The notes under the pieces: generated by a model
Seen by the model: the letters and a program-made list of their open reading frames with translations, nothing else
Told to the model about the DNA's origin: nothing
The model's database searches: none
In this document: positions 34,460 through 42,810 of the stretch, one piece after another
Numbering within the stretch: the stretch's first letter is position 1
Layout: every line of letters begins with the position of its first letter
DNA from: Pelomonas sp. SE-A7
GTDB taxonomy: Bacteria; Pseudomonadota; Gammaproteobacteria; Burkholderiales; Burkholderiaceae_C
Assembly (NCBI RefSeq): GCF_030345705.1
Contig: NZ_JAUASW010000001.1
Span: 434,001 to 498,000 of the forward strand
Length of the DNA: 64,000 nucleotides
Reading direction: 5' to 3'
Made by a program: the position numbers and the translations under genes

Positions 34460-34475
34460 TGGCACGGCCCTTGCG
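34460..34475 (+). promoter_or_regulatory. Sigma-54 promoter of the PEP-CTERM gene
   Basis: The sequence TGGCACGGCCCTTGC matches the sigma-54 consensus TGGCACG-N4-TTGC at every fixed position, with GG (34461-34462) and GC (34473-34474) exactly 12 bases apart. It lies 66 bases before the ATG at 34542. This fits direct control by PrsR, the GAFTGA-bearing activator encoded upstream. Confidence 0.88.
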
Positions 34476-34541
34476 AATGATGTGTCGAGCGATCGCAAGC
34501 AGATGCAGCGACGCGATATTCAACACGCAGGAGAAATCCAC

Positions 34542-35456
34542 ATGTCTATCAAAGTTGCACTGAAGGCGATCTGCGCAGCAGCCGTCGTTGCTGCCTCCGC
34601 TACGGCCAATGCCGGCATGTTCTATATGGACATCGGCGCTTCGTATGGTCCGGCCGGTGGTCAGGTCAATGCGAACTCCACCTCGGTGAAGAAGCAGATG
34701 ACGTTCCAATACGTGTCGTCGACCGTGTTCACGGACAAGGACACTTCGTTCGGCATCAGTGTCGGTGACACCACGAACACCAGCGCCGGCTACATCCCGA
34801 CCTCGGCCAATCCGTTCCACACGGATACCAGCCTGAACAACGTGACGGGCTTTTCGCCGAACCAGATTGGCGCCAACAACAGCAACAACGGCTACGTCAA
34901 TCACTGGTACCTGTCGTTCGGCATCGAGAACCTGACCGGCAAGGTCTCCAGCTTCGGCACGGGCCCGGAAATCACCTACAACAGTGGTTCGGTCCTGAAG
35001 ATGTACCTGTTCACCGATGCTGACGGCTTCACTTCGCCGATCAACTTCATGAACATCAACATCACCGGTGGCCAGTCGGGTACCGGCGGCACCATCCTGA
35101 ACGGCAAGGTCGACTTCACGGGTCTGGCTCTGACCGGTTACGAGAACCTGTTCCACTCGGCCACGTACTCGTGCGGTGGTCAGTCCGGCTTCTACTCGCT
35201 GTGGAGCACCTGTGGTTCGAACCCCCCGGGTGACCTGGCCATCAGCTTCCGTGGCGACTTCAACACCGATCCGGACATTCTGGGTTCGGTCGGCTTCAAC
35301 GGCTTCGATGCTGACGGCAACGCGACCTTCCTGATCGACGGTGCTCAGCATGACGGTAGCGCTACGTTCAGCGTTCCTGAGCCTGCCTCGCTGGCTCTGG
35401 TCGGTCTGGGCCTGATCGGTGCCGGTGTCATCCGCCGCCGCAAGCAAGCTGCCTAA
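34542..35456 (+). CDS. PEP-CTERM domain-containing exported protein
   Basis: A 304-residue exosortase substrate. The Sec signal peptide ends near ANAG (residues 22-25). The C-terminus has the complete sorting signal: PEP at 279-281, a hydrophobic stretch and RRRKQAA at the end. The mature part is rich in Asn, Ser, Thr and Gly, which suits a glycosylated surface protein; I recognise no catalytic domain. XrtA (45962) should cut at the PEP motif. It has its own sigma-54 promoter and terminator, and AGGAG at 34529-34533 supports the start. By eye it is less GC-rich than its neighbours. It is the only PEP-CTERM protein in the window. Confidence 0.93.
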   Translation: MSIKVALKAICAAAVVAASATANAGMFYMDIGASYGPAGGQVNANSTSVKKQMTFQYVSSTVFTDKDTSFGISVGDTTNTSAGYIPTSANPFHTDTSLNNVTGFSPNQIGANNSNNGYVNHWYLSFGIENLTGKVSSFGTGPEITYNSGSVLKMYLFTDADGFTSPINFMNINITGGQSGTGGTILNGKVDFTGLALTGYENLFHSATYSCGGQSGFYSLWSTCGSNPPGDLAISFRGDFNTDPDILGSVGFNGFDADGNATFLIDGAQHDGSATFSVPEPASLALVGLGLIGAGVIRRRKQAA

Positions 35457-35490
35457 AGACATCTGACAGCCGGCTTGTCCGGTCTCAGTA

Positions 35491-35518
35491 AAAACCCGCC
35501 TCCGGCGGGTTTTTTTTT
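35491..35518 (+). terminator. Rho-independent terminator after the PEP-CTERM gene
   Basis: Stem ACCCGCC (35494-35500) and GGCGGGT (35504-35510) with a 3-base loop, flanked by A and T runs with nine T. It makes the PEP-CTERM gene a single-gene transcript. The 283-base gap to the next gene also holds a small palindrome GGCAT-G-ATGCC at 35656-35666. Confidence 0.95.
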
Positions 35519-35726
35519 GCCCGTTGTGATGCCGTCCGTCGGCGCTTTTCATTGAGTTGTTGTACCTGGGCCGGTGGCCATGCCAGATTTCGTGACCGCT
35601 TGCGCAGGCCCGGCAAAGTCCCCTGTTCGCAGGGGCTGTGGCGCCATGTCGCTATGGCATGATGCCGCTCGACAGTCAGGGCACGTCACGACGGGCTGGA
35701 TGCGATGGCGTGAGTGTCGGAAATCT

Positions 35727-35733
35727 AGAGGAG
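35727..35733 (+). promoter_or_regulatory. Shine-Dalgarno deciding the GTG start of the export lipoprotein
   Basis: AGAGGAG lies six bases upstream of GTG 35740. The ATG at 35638 that opens the longer frame has no such site and would put a polar stretch before the lipoprotein signal. Confidence 0.7.
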
Positions 35734-35739
35734 TTCGAC

Positions 35740-36372
35740 GTGAACAAAAGCTATATCGGAATATCGAAACTCATCCGCATCGGCTTTGCCGCCTTGCTTG
35801 CGGCGGTGCTGGCCGGCTGTGCCAGCCAGGGCGGCATCCCGCCGGCCCCGGCCACGGCGGGCAACCAGGACTACAGCTACATCATCGGTTCGGGGGACAA
35901 CCTGAATATCCTGGTGTGGCGCAACCCTGAATTGTCGATGTCGGTGCCGGTGCGGCCCGATGGCAAGATTTCGGCGCCGCTGATCGACGAGATGGTGGCG
36001 CAGGGCAAGAATTCGGTTGAAATTGCCCGGGATATTGAGAAGCAGCTCAGCAAATACATCCGCGACCCGGTCGTCACCGTGATCGTCACGAGTTTCGTGG
36101 GTCCGTTCAGCGAGCAGATTCGCGTGGTCGGCGAAGCCGCCAAGCCGCAGTTCCTGCCGTTCAAGCAGAAGATGACCTTGCTGGACGTGATGATCGCCGT
36201 CGGCGGTCTGACCGATTTTGCGGCCGGCAACAGCGCCACCATCCTGCGCTCGTCTGAAGGCAACAAGCAATATTCGGTGCGCCTGAAGGACCTGATCAAG
36301 CGCGGTGACGTGTCGGCCAATGTCGAGATGCGTCCGGGCGACATCCTGATCATTCCGCAGAGCTTCTTCTGA
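35740..36372 (+). CDS. XrtA system exopolysaccharide export lipoprotein (Wza/EpsD-like)
   Basis: A 210-residue lipoprotein of the polysaccharide export family. The lipobox is LAGC (C27) after a short signal, followed by a Poly_export domain starting DYSYIIGSGDNLNILVWRNPEL and a SLBB-like part (about residues 115-200, with GEAAKPQFLPFKQKMTLLDVMIAVGGL). It is shorter than Wza and lacks the large periplasmic ring domains, as is usual for this subfamily. It should form the outer-membrane or periplasmic conduit for the polysaccharide with the Wzz-like and barrel proteins that follow. GTG start as argued from the ribosome site. Confidence 0.9.
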   Translation: MNKSYIGISKLIRIGFAALLAAVLAGCASQGGIPPAPATAGNQDYSYIIGSGDNLNILVWRNPELSMSVPVRPDGKISAPLIDEMVAQGKNSVEIARDIEKQLSKYIRDPVVTVIVTSFVGPFSEQIRVVGEAAKPQFLPFKQKMTLLDVMIAVGGLTDFAAGNSATILRSSEGNKQYSVRLKDLIKRGDVSANVEMRPGDILIIPQSFF

Positions 36373-36470
36373 TACGACGACGGTCCGTGTTCTAGAGATG
36401 GACCTGCTGCCGGCCTCGGGGTCGGCGTCCTGCTACTGGCGCCACGCGCCTAACGATTGAAGTCCGACCC

Positions 36471-38063
36471 ATGGATTTGCTGCTTGCTCAGTTCTTCTCA
36501 ATTGCCAGGCGCATGTGGAAGTACCGCTGGTACGGCCTCGTGGTGGCCTGGGCAACCGGCGTGGTGGGCGCGCTGCTTGTCTTCATGATGCCGGACCGCT
36601 ATGAGGCGAGCGCGCGGATCTACGTCGATACCCAATCCATACTGAAGCCGCTGATGGCAGGCATGGCCGTGCAACCCAACGTGGACATGCAGGTCGGCAT
36701 GCTGAGCAAGACGCTGATCAGCCGACCCAATGTCGAGAAGCTGGTTCGCATGGCCGATCTGGACCTCAAGGGGCAGAACCAGACCAAGGCCGAGGTGGAG
36801 GCGCTGATCGACAAGGTGTCCACCGAACTGAAGATCGTCAGCGCCGGCCGCGACAACCTGTTTACGCTGACCTATCGTGATGCCGATCCCGAGACGGCCA
36901 AGCGCGCGGTCCAGTCGCTGGTCACGATCTTCGTCGAGTCCAGCCTGGGCGCCCAGCGCAAGGACACCGCGACGGCCGCCAGCTTCATCACCGACCAGAT
37001 CAAGAACTACGAGGCCAAGCTTGAAGAGGCCGAAGGCCGGCTCAAGGAATTCCGCCTGCGCAATCTGAAGCTGATGAGCGCCGACGGCAAGGACTCCGCC
37101 GGCCGCCTGGCCGAGATCAGCGGGCAACTGGAGCGCTCCAGGCTGGAGTTGCGCGAGGCGGTGCAGGCCCGTGATGCCGCCCGCACGCAGCTCGACGCCG
37201 AGCGTTCGCGCAATGCCAGCTCGACCACGGCCAGCCTGCTGCAGGAATCCTCGCAGTCGGTGTCAACGCCCGAACTGGATGGCCGGATCGAGAACGTCAA
37301 GCGCGCTCTCGACGGCCTGCTGCAACGCTATACGGAGCAGCATCCCGACATCGTCGCCGGTCGCAAGCTGCTCAAGGACCTCGAAGAGCAGAAGCGCAAG
37401 GAAGTCGCTGAATTGCGCAAGCAGGCCATCAATGCGCCGGCCGCAGGCGCCGGTGGCAGCAATGCTTCGCTGGCACAGCAGGAGATGAGTCGCATGCTGG
37501 CGGCGGCCGAAGTGCAGGTGGCGGGACTGCGCGCCCGTGTGGACGAGTACTCGGCCCGGTATGCCACGGCGCTGGCGGCGGTCAAGACCGCACCGCAGCT
37601 CGAAGCAGAACAGGCCCAGCTGAATCGCGACTATGCGATTCACAAGAAGAACTATGAAGACCTGGTGGCCCGTCGCGAGTCGGCTTCGATCTCGGGCGAG
37701 CTGGATGTGGCCAGCGGCGTAGCCGACTTCAAGCTGATCGATCCGCCGCGGGCGAATCCCAAGCCGGTGGCGCCGAACCGACTGCTGTTGCTGGCTGCCG
37801 TGCTGGCGCTGACCCTGGTGGCCGGCCTGTTCACCGCGTTCGTGGGCTCGCAGCTGCGACCGGTCTTCCATGATGCCGGTGAATTGCGCTTGCGTACGGA
37901 ATTGCCGGTGCTCGGCGTGGTGTCCAAGCTGGTCAGTGACGCCGAGAGGCGGCGCGACCGCCTGGACCTGGTGCGGTTCGGCGTAGCAAGTGGCGGTCTG
38001 GTCGCGATCTTTGCGGTCGGCCTGTCGATCATGGCCATTCTGATGAGCAAGCAGGTGAGTTGA
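36471..38063 (+). CDS. XrtA system polysaccharide chain length determinant (Wzz-like)
   Basis: A 530-residue inner-membrane protein of the polysaccharide co-polymerase family. A membrane helix near residues 18-40 and another near 505-525 flank a large periplasmic coiled-coil region (about 180-410), rich in Glu, Lys, Arg and Ala, with the Wzz-type PKPVAPNR motif just before the second helix. It sets chain length and links to the tyrosine kinase encoded one base downstream. It lacks an ATP-binding site, which is supplied by the separate kinase. Confidence 0.92.
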   Translation: MDLLLAQFFSIARRMWKYRWYGLVVAWATGVVGALLVFMMPDRYEASARIYVDTQSILKPLMAGMAVQPNVDMQVGMLSKTLISRPNVEKLVRMADLDLKGQNQTKAEVEALIDKVSTELKIVSAGRDNLFTLTYRDADPETAKRAVQSLVTIFVESSLGAQRKDTATAASFITDQIKNYEAKLEEAEGRLKEFRLRNLKLMSADGKDSAGRLAEISGQLERSRLELREAVQARDAARTQLDAERSRNASSTTASLLQESSQSVSTPELDGRIENVKRALDGLLQRYTEQHPDIVAGRKLLKDLEEQKRKEVAELRKQAINAPAAGAGGSNASLAQQEMSRMLAAAEVQVAGLRARVDEYSARYATALAAVKTAPQLEAEQAQLNRDYAIHKKNYEDLVARRESASISGELDVASGVADFKLIDPPRANPKPVAPNRLLLLAAVLALTLVAGLFTAFVGSQLRPVFHDAGELRLRTELPVLGVVSKLVSDAERRRDRLDLVRFGVASGGLVAIFAVGLSIMAILMSKQVS

Positions 38064-38064
38064 G

Positions 38065-39003
38065 ATGAGCAGCCTGATCGAACAAGCAGCCCAGCGGCTC
38101 GAGCAGCTGAGACAAGCCGGCGTCGTGCTGCCGGATGCATCCGCCCGTCCGGCGGAGTCGCCGGAGGTGCCTCCGCAGCACGTGGCAGCGCAACCGGTGC
38201 CCGTGCAAGCTGCGCCAGCCGACGTCTCGCATGCCCAGTCCAAGCGGGTCGACCTGGATCTCGTGGCGCTGGCGGCCCAGGGATTCCTGGTCCCCACCGC
38301 GCCGCGTACCGTCATTGCCGACCAATACCGAGTGATCAAGCGGCCGCTGATTCGCAACGCGATGGGCAAGGGCACGGAAGCCTTGCCGCACGGCAACCTG
38401 ATCATGGTGACCAGCGCGCTCGCAGGCGAGGGCAAGAGCTTCACCTCGTTGAACCTGGCGCTGAGCATTGCCGCCGAGCTGGACAACACGGTGATGCTGG
38501 TGGATGCCGACGTCGCGCGTCCCTCGGTTCTGCGCATGCTGGGCCTGCCGCAGGGACCGGGCCTGCTGGACGTGCTCGAGAACCAGGTCGACATGGCCGA
38601 CGTGCTGATGCGCACCAACGTCGACAAGCTGACCATCCTGCCCAGTGGCACGCCGCATCCTCGCGCGACCGAGCTGTTGGCCAGCGACGCCATGACGGCC
38701 CTGCTGGAGAACATGGCCAAGCGCTATGCCGACCGGATCATCATCTTCGATTCGCCACCGCTGCTGCTGACCACCGAGTCCCGGGCGCTGGCTTCGCACA
38801 TGGGCCAGATCGTGGTGGTCGTGCACGCCGACAAGACGCTGCAAGGCGCCATTCAGCAGGCCCTGGCCAGCATCGAGACCTGCCCGGTCAAGATGATGCT
38901 GTTGAACCAGGCTCATGCCAGCTCTGAAGGCAGCTACGGCTACGGCTATGGCTACGGCTATGGCTATGGCTATGGATATGGCAATGAGCCCAAGCAAGAG
39001 TGA
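38065..39003 (+). CDS. XrtA-associated tyrosine autokinase with (Tyr-Gly)8 tail
   Basis: A 312-residue BY-kinase. Walker A is GEGKS (residues 121-125), Walker A' is VMLVDADVARPS and Walker B is IIIFDSPP. Residues 291-306 are eight Tyr-Gly pairs, followed by NEPKQE. The tyrosine cluster is the normal place for autophosphorylation in such kinases, but a pure YG repeat is unusual. It should regulate polymer export with the preceding Wzz-like protein. It starts one base after the previous stop, and its end overlaps the next start by 20 bases. Confidence 0.93.
   Translation: MSSLIEQAAQRLEQLRQAGVVLPDASARPAESPEVPPQHVAAQPVPVQAAPADVSHAQSKRVDLDLVALAAQGFLVPTAPRTVIADQYRVIKRPLIRNAMGKGTEALPHGNLIMVTSALAGEGKSFTSLNLALSIAAELDNTVMLVDADVARPSVLRMLGLPQGPGLLDVLENQVDMADVLMRTNVDKLTILPSGTPHPRATELLASDAMTALLENMAKRYADRIIIFDSPPLLLTTESRALASHMGQIVVVVHADKTLQGAIQQALASIETCPVKMMLLNQAHASSEGSYGYGYGYGYGYGYGYGNEPKQE
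38935..38982 (+). repeat. Hexanucleotide tandem repeat encoding Tyr-Gly
   Basis: Eight copies of GGCTAY-type hexamers (TAC/TAT GGC, one GGA). Being a 6-base unit, gain or loss of copies keeps the frame and changes the number of tyrosines. The last copies run into the ribosome-binding and start region of the outer-membrane protein gene. Confidence 0.9.
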
Positions 39004-40546
39004 ATTCGGCCCTTTTCACCTGTTGACGCGGCTGGCCCGGGCGGTCTGCCTGATCGGCATCGCCGGCACCGCCTGCGCCCAAAGCGACGGTGGCGGCAAC
39101 GATCGCCGCAGCTTCAGCATCCAGCCCTCGCTGAGTGTCAGCACGACAGCGACGGACAACCTGCGCCTTGATGACGTCAATGCCGGCAAGGACAAGGCCG
39201 TCGTCGGCATCCTGTCGCCGGGTCTGAGCCTGCGAGCCAATACCGGGCTGCTGCGGGGATCGCTGGACTACGCGATGGACGGGCTGATGTACTACAAGAC
39301 CTCGTATGGCGACCGTGCTCAGCACCGTCTGTCGTCGCAGGGCACCGTGGCGCTGTGGGATGGGCGGTTCGCGGTCGACATGCGGGCCACGCTGGGCCAG
39401 CAGGCTCAGTCTGCCTTCGGTGTCGCCCAGTCCGGCAGTACCTCGCTGACCGAAACCAATCGTTCGCAGCTGGCCACGCTGACCATCAGCCCGCGGCTGA
39501 TGGGGCAATTGGGCGGCATTGCCAGCTACCAGCTGAATGCGACTGGCACCGAGAACCGGGTCAAGGATTCCGTGGTTGGAGACAGCAAATCGGCCCAGAT
39601 CGGCCTGCACCTGTCTGGACTGGGCGGTTCCCAACGACTGCTGAACTGGAACCTGACCGGCCAAGCCCAGCGGCAGACCGGTGGGCAGACCCGTCGTCTG
39701 ACCACGGAATATGCGTTGCTGGGTCTGAGCTACCGTCCGGATGTGGACTGGTCCTTCCAGGCTCAGGCCGGCGCCGAGCGCACCAATTTCGTCACCATCG
39801 ATCCGGTCACCAGCAGCACCTACACGGTGGCCATGGACTGGACGCCCTCGCCGCGGACGCAGCTGAACGCCGATTGGCGCAAGCACAGCTATGGCAATTC
39901 ACACACGCTGAGCTTCACGCACCGCATGGCACGCTCCTCATGGCGATTCACCGACACCCAGGCTGTCAACGGTCCGGGCGCGGTGGGGGCCAGTGCCAGG
40001 CAGACGAACTACGCTCTTTACGACGCGATCTTCACGGCGCTGGAAGCGGATCCGGTCAAGCGGGACCTGCTGGTGCGTGCCTACCTGCAGGCCGTGGGCC
40101 TGAATGCCGACGCGATTTCCAACGAAGGCTTCCTGGCTGCCTCGGCCACGATGACGCGAGCCCAGTCGGCCGCCTTCTCGCTGATGGGGCTGCGCAGCAC
40201 GGTGACGGTGTCGATCAATCAGTCCAAGACCCGCCGCCTGGACCCGCTCAGCCAGGCGACCGACGACCTCGGCCGCTTCGGCAATGTCCGCTTGCGCTCG
40301 GCCAGCCTCAGCCTGGCCCACAAGCTGACGACCTCGAACTCGATCAGCCTGACCCTCGCCGACCAGCGCAACGACAATGCCTCGGGCAGCCAGTCGAGCG
40401 ATCTCAAGAGCCTGCTCGGGAACTTCACCGGCCGCCTGAACCAGCGCCTGTCCTATTCGCTGGGCCTGCGGCATTCACGGTTCAACAGCAATCTCCGGGC
40501 CTACCGCGAGAACGCCGCCACCGCCACCCTCACTCAGCAGTTCTAG
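38984..40546 (+). CDS. XrtA system-associated outer membrane beta-barrel protein
   Basis: A 520-residue exported protein. The signal peptide (about residues 1-33) ends in TACAQ; the mature part is a run of amphipathic strands, and the last residue is phenylalanine (TQQF), as in barrels inserted by Bam. It belongs to the PEP-CTERM-associated outer-membrane family and should serve as the exit porin. Start ATG 38984 overlaps the kinase gene by 20 bases; ATG 38972 and 38978 are alternatives within the repeat. Translation is probably coupled to the kinase. Confidence 0.85.
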   Translation: MSPSKSEFGPFHLLTRLARAVCLIGIAGTACAQSDGGGNDRRSFSIQPSLSVSTTATDNLRLDDVNAGKDKAVVGILSPGLSLRANTGLLRGSLDYAMDGLMYYKTSYGDRAQHRLSSQGTVALWDGRFAVDMRATLGQQAQSAFGVAQSGSTSLTETNRSQLATLTISPRLMGQLGGIASYQLNATGTENRVKDSVVGDSKSAQIGLHLSGLGGSQRLLNWNLTGQAQRQTGGQTRRLTTEYALLGLSYRPDVDWSFQAQAGAERTNFVTIDPVTSSTYTVAMDWTPSPRTQLNADWRKHSYGNSHTLSFTHRMARSSWRFTDTQAVNGPGAVGASARQTNYALYDAIFTALEADPVKRDLLVRAYLQAVGLNADAISNEGFLAASATMTRAQSAAFSLMGLRSTVTVSINQSKTRRLDPLSQATDDLGRFGNVRLRSASLSLAHKLTTSNSISLTLADQRNDNASGSQSSDLKSLLGNFTGRLNQRLSYSLGLRHSRFNSNLRAYRENAATATLTQQF

Positions 40547-40552
40547 CCGTCC

Positions 40553-41629
40553 ATGTACGAAGCCTTCTACGGCCTCAGCAGCAAGCCCTTCCAGCTGAGC
40601 CCGGATCCGAACTTCTATTTCGGCAGCAAGCAGCACCGCCGGGCCAAGGCCTATCTGGACTATGGCGTGCTGCGCAACGACGGGTTCATCGTCATCACCG
40701 GCGAGATCGGTGCCGGCAAGACCACGCTGCTGCGCGGCCTGCTGGACAGCCTCAACCGCAGCAACGTGGTGATAGGCAATCTGGTCACGACGCAGCTCGA
40801 CGCCGAGGACACGCTGCGCATGGTCGGCGCGGCCTTCGGCGTGCGGGTCAAGGACCTGCCCAAGTCCGAGCTGCTGATGACGCTGGAGGCCTTCTTCGTC
40901 AGCCAGGTCAGCCAGGGCAAGCGCTGCCTGCTGATCGTCGACGAGGCGCAGAACCTCAGCGCACGCGCGGTCGAGGAACTGCGCATGCTGTCCAACTTCC
41001 AGTTCAGCAACCAGTCGCTCTTGCAGACCTTCCTGGTCGGCCAACCCGAATTCCGAGGCATCCTGCAGCGACCCGAAATGGAGCAGTTCCGCCAGCGTGT
41101 GGCGGCGACCTGCCACATCGGGCCGCTGGACGAGGATGAGACCCAGCGCTACATCGAGCACCGCCTCAAATGCGCCGGCAGCACCGGCAAGCCTTCGTTC
41201 GAACCCGAGGCGTTCCCGGCCATATACAAGGCCAGCCAGGGCATTCCGCGCCGTATCAACTCGCTGTGCGACCGGCTGCTGCTGCTGGGTTTCATGGCCG
41301 GCAAGACCCACCTGGAAGCCGGCGATGTGCAGGAAGTGCTGCGCGACATCGAAGCCGAAACTGCCACGCCCAAGAAATCGCTGTCCAGCAAGCTGGACGA
41401 GGTCGAGTCGCTGACCGGCGACATCGAGCTCGACCTGGATCTGCGCGACAGCGAGATGAGCCGGCTGGACGGCGAGCTGGCGGCCATGAGCCAAAGCCAG
41501 CAACTGGAGCGATTCCAGCGGCTGGAGGCCAGCCTGCAACGGCTGGAGAAGATCAATCTGCAGACCCTGGGTCTGTTGCAGAAGCTGGTGAAGGCCGTGC
41601 GGCCCACCACGACCGAGACACGCGAATGA
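40553..41629 (+). CDS. XrtA/PEP-CTERM system-associated ATPase (ExeA-like)
   Basis: A 358-residue AAA+ ATPase. The opening MYEAFYGLSSKPFQLSPDP is typical of ExeA-type proteins; Walker A is GEIGAGKT (residues 50-57) and Walker B is LLIVDEAQNL (about 123-132). The last 80 residues are charged and possibly coiled. Such proteins are found in most exosortase A loci. The role is not established, perhaps in assembly of the export machine. It is six bases from the barrel gene and overlaps wecB by four bases. Confidence 0.92.
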   Translation: MYEAFYGLSSKPFQLSPDPNFYFGSKQHRRAKAYLDYGVLRNDGFIVITGEIGAGKTTLLRGLLDSLNRSNVVIGNLVTTQLDAEDTLRMVGAAFGVRVKDLPKSELLMTLEAFFVSQVSQGKRCLLIVDEAQNLSARAVEELRMLSNFQFSNQSLLQTFLVGQPEFRGILQRPEMEQFRQRVAATCHIGPLDEDETQRYIEHRLKCAGSTGKPSFEPEAFPAIYKASQGIPRRINSLCDRLLLLGFMAGKTHLEAGDVQEVLRDIEAETATPKKSLSSKLDEVESLTGDIELDLDLRDSEMSRLDGELAAMSQSQQLERFQRLEASLQRLEKINLQTLGLLQKLVKAVRPTTTETRE

Positions 41630-42810
41630 GCGAGCAGCAAGCGAGCCGCCTGACGATGGCCCCGGTGATGTGCATCGTCGGTGCCCGTCCCAATTTCATG
41701 AAGATGGCGCCGATCTTGCGCGCGCTGGCCCAGCACCAGCCGCCCATCCCGGCGCTGCTGGTTCACACCGGCCAGCACTACGACACCGACATGAGCAAGA
41801 AGCTCTTCGTCGACCTGGGCCTGCCGACGCCGGACATCAACCTGGAAGTGGGCTCGGGCAGCCATGCGGTGCAGACGGCCGAGGTGATGAAGCGCTTCGA
41901 GCCGGCGCTGGACGAACACAAGCCCAGCTGCGTGCTGGTGGTCGGCGATGTGAACTCCACGCTGGCCTGCACGCTGGTGGCGGTCAAGAAGGACATCCCG
42001 GTCGCGCATGTCGAAGCGGGCCTGCGCAGCTACGACCGCAAGATGCCGGAGGAGATCAACCGCCTGCTGACCGACCAGGTCGCGGATCGGCTGTACACCA
42101 CCGAGCGCAGCGCCCTGGCCAACCTAGTCCGCGAAGGCATTGCCGAGGAGCGCGTGGTCTTCGCCGGCAACGTGATGATCGATTCACTGGAGGCCAGCCG
42201 TCCCCATGCCCGTCCGCCGGCCGAGACCCTGGCCGCGCACCACCTGGATCCGGGCCTCCTGCAGCATCCCAAGGGCTATGCCGTGGTCACGCTGCACCGG
42301 CCGTCCAACGTGGACACGGCCGAGTCGCTGACGCATCTGCTGGAGGTGCTGGACACGGTGTCGCGCGACCTGCCCATCGTGTTCGCCATGCATCCACGCA
42401 CCCGCAGCAACATCGAGAAATTCGGTCTCAAGGGCCTGCTCGATCCGACCCGCGTGGCCGTGCTGCCGCCGCAGGGCTACCTGGAGATGCTGGGCCTGAT
42501 GGCCGGCGCCACCCTGGTGCTGACCGACTCCGGAGGCCTGCAGGAAGAAACCACCGCCCTGGGCGTGCCCTGCCTGACCGCGCGCGAGAACACCGAGCGC
42601 CCGATCACGGTGGAGCAGGGCACCAACACCATGGTCGGCCTGGACCGCGAGGCCATCCTGCGGGGCGTGGCCGAGATCCTGGCCGGCCAGGGCAAGCGCG
42701 GCCGCGTGCCCGAGTACTGGGACGGTCACACGGCCGAACGCATCGCTGCCGACCTGTGGCAGTGGTTGGCCCGGCCCAGAGCACAAACCACAAGGCTGTC
42801 GAGATGTTGA
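41626..42810 (+). CDS. wecB: Non-hydrolysing UDP-N-acetylglucosamine 2-epimerase
   Basis: A 394-residue two-domain Rossmann enzyme that interconverts UDP-GlcNAc and UDP-ManNAc. The opening CIVGARPNFMKMAPI, HVEAGLRSYDRKMPEEINR and TDSGGLQEE are all present with the expected spacing. It provides an amino sugar for the repeat unit. Start ATG 41626 overlaps the ATPase stop (ATGA); the longer frame to 41170 is an antisense-like read-through. Confidence 0.93.
   Translation: MSEQQASRLTMAPVMCIVGARPNFMKMAPILRALAQHQPPIPALLVHTGQHYDTDMSKKLFVDLGLPTPDINLEVGSGSHAVQTAEVMKRFEPALDEHKPSCVLVVGDVNSTLACTLVAVKKDIPVAHVEAGLRSYDRKMPEEINRLLTDQVADRLYTTERSALANLVREGIAEERVVFAGNVMIDSLEASRPHARPPAETLAAHHLDPGLLQHPKGYAVVTLHRPSNVDTAESLTHLLEVLDTVSRDLPIVFAMHPRTRSNIEKFGLKGLLDPTRVAVLPPQGYLEMLGLMAGATLVLTDSGGLQEETTALGVPCLTARENTERPITVEQGTNTMVGLDREAILRGVAEILAGQGKRGRVPEYWDGHTAERIAADLWQWLARPRAQTTRLSRC

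Noticed and set aside
35655..35669. TGGCATG-ATG-CCGCT as a sigma-54 promoter for the export lipoprotein
   Set aside because: The GG-GC distance is 11 instead of 12 and the -12 element does not match; not accepted.
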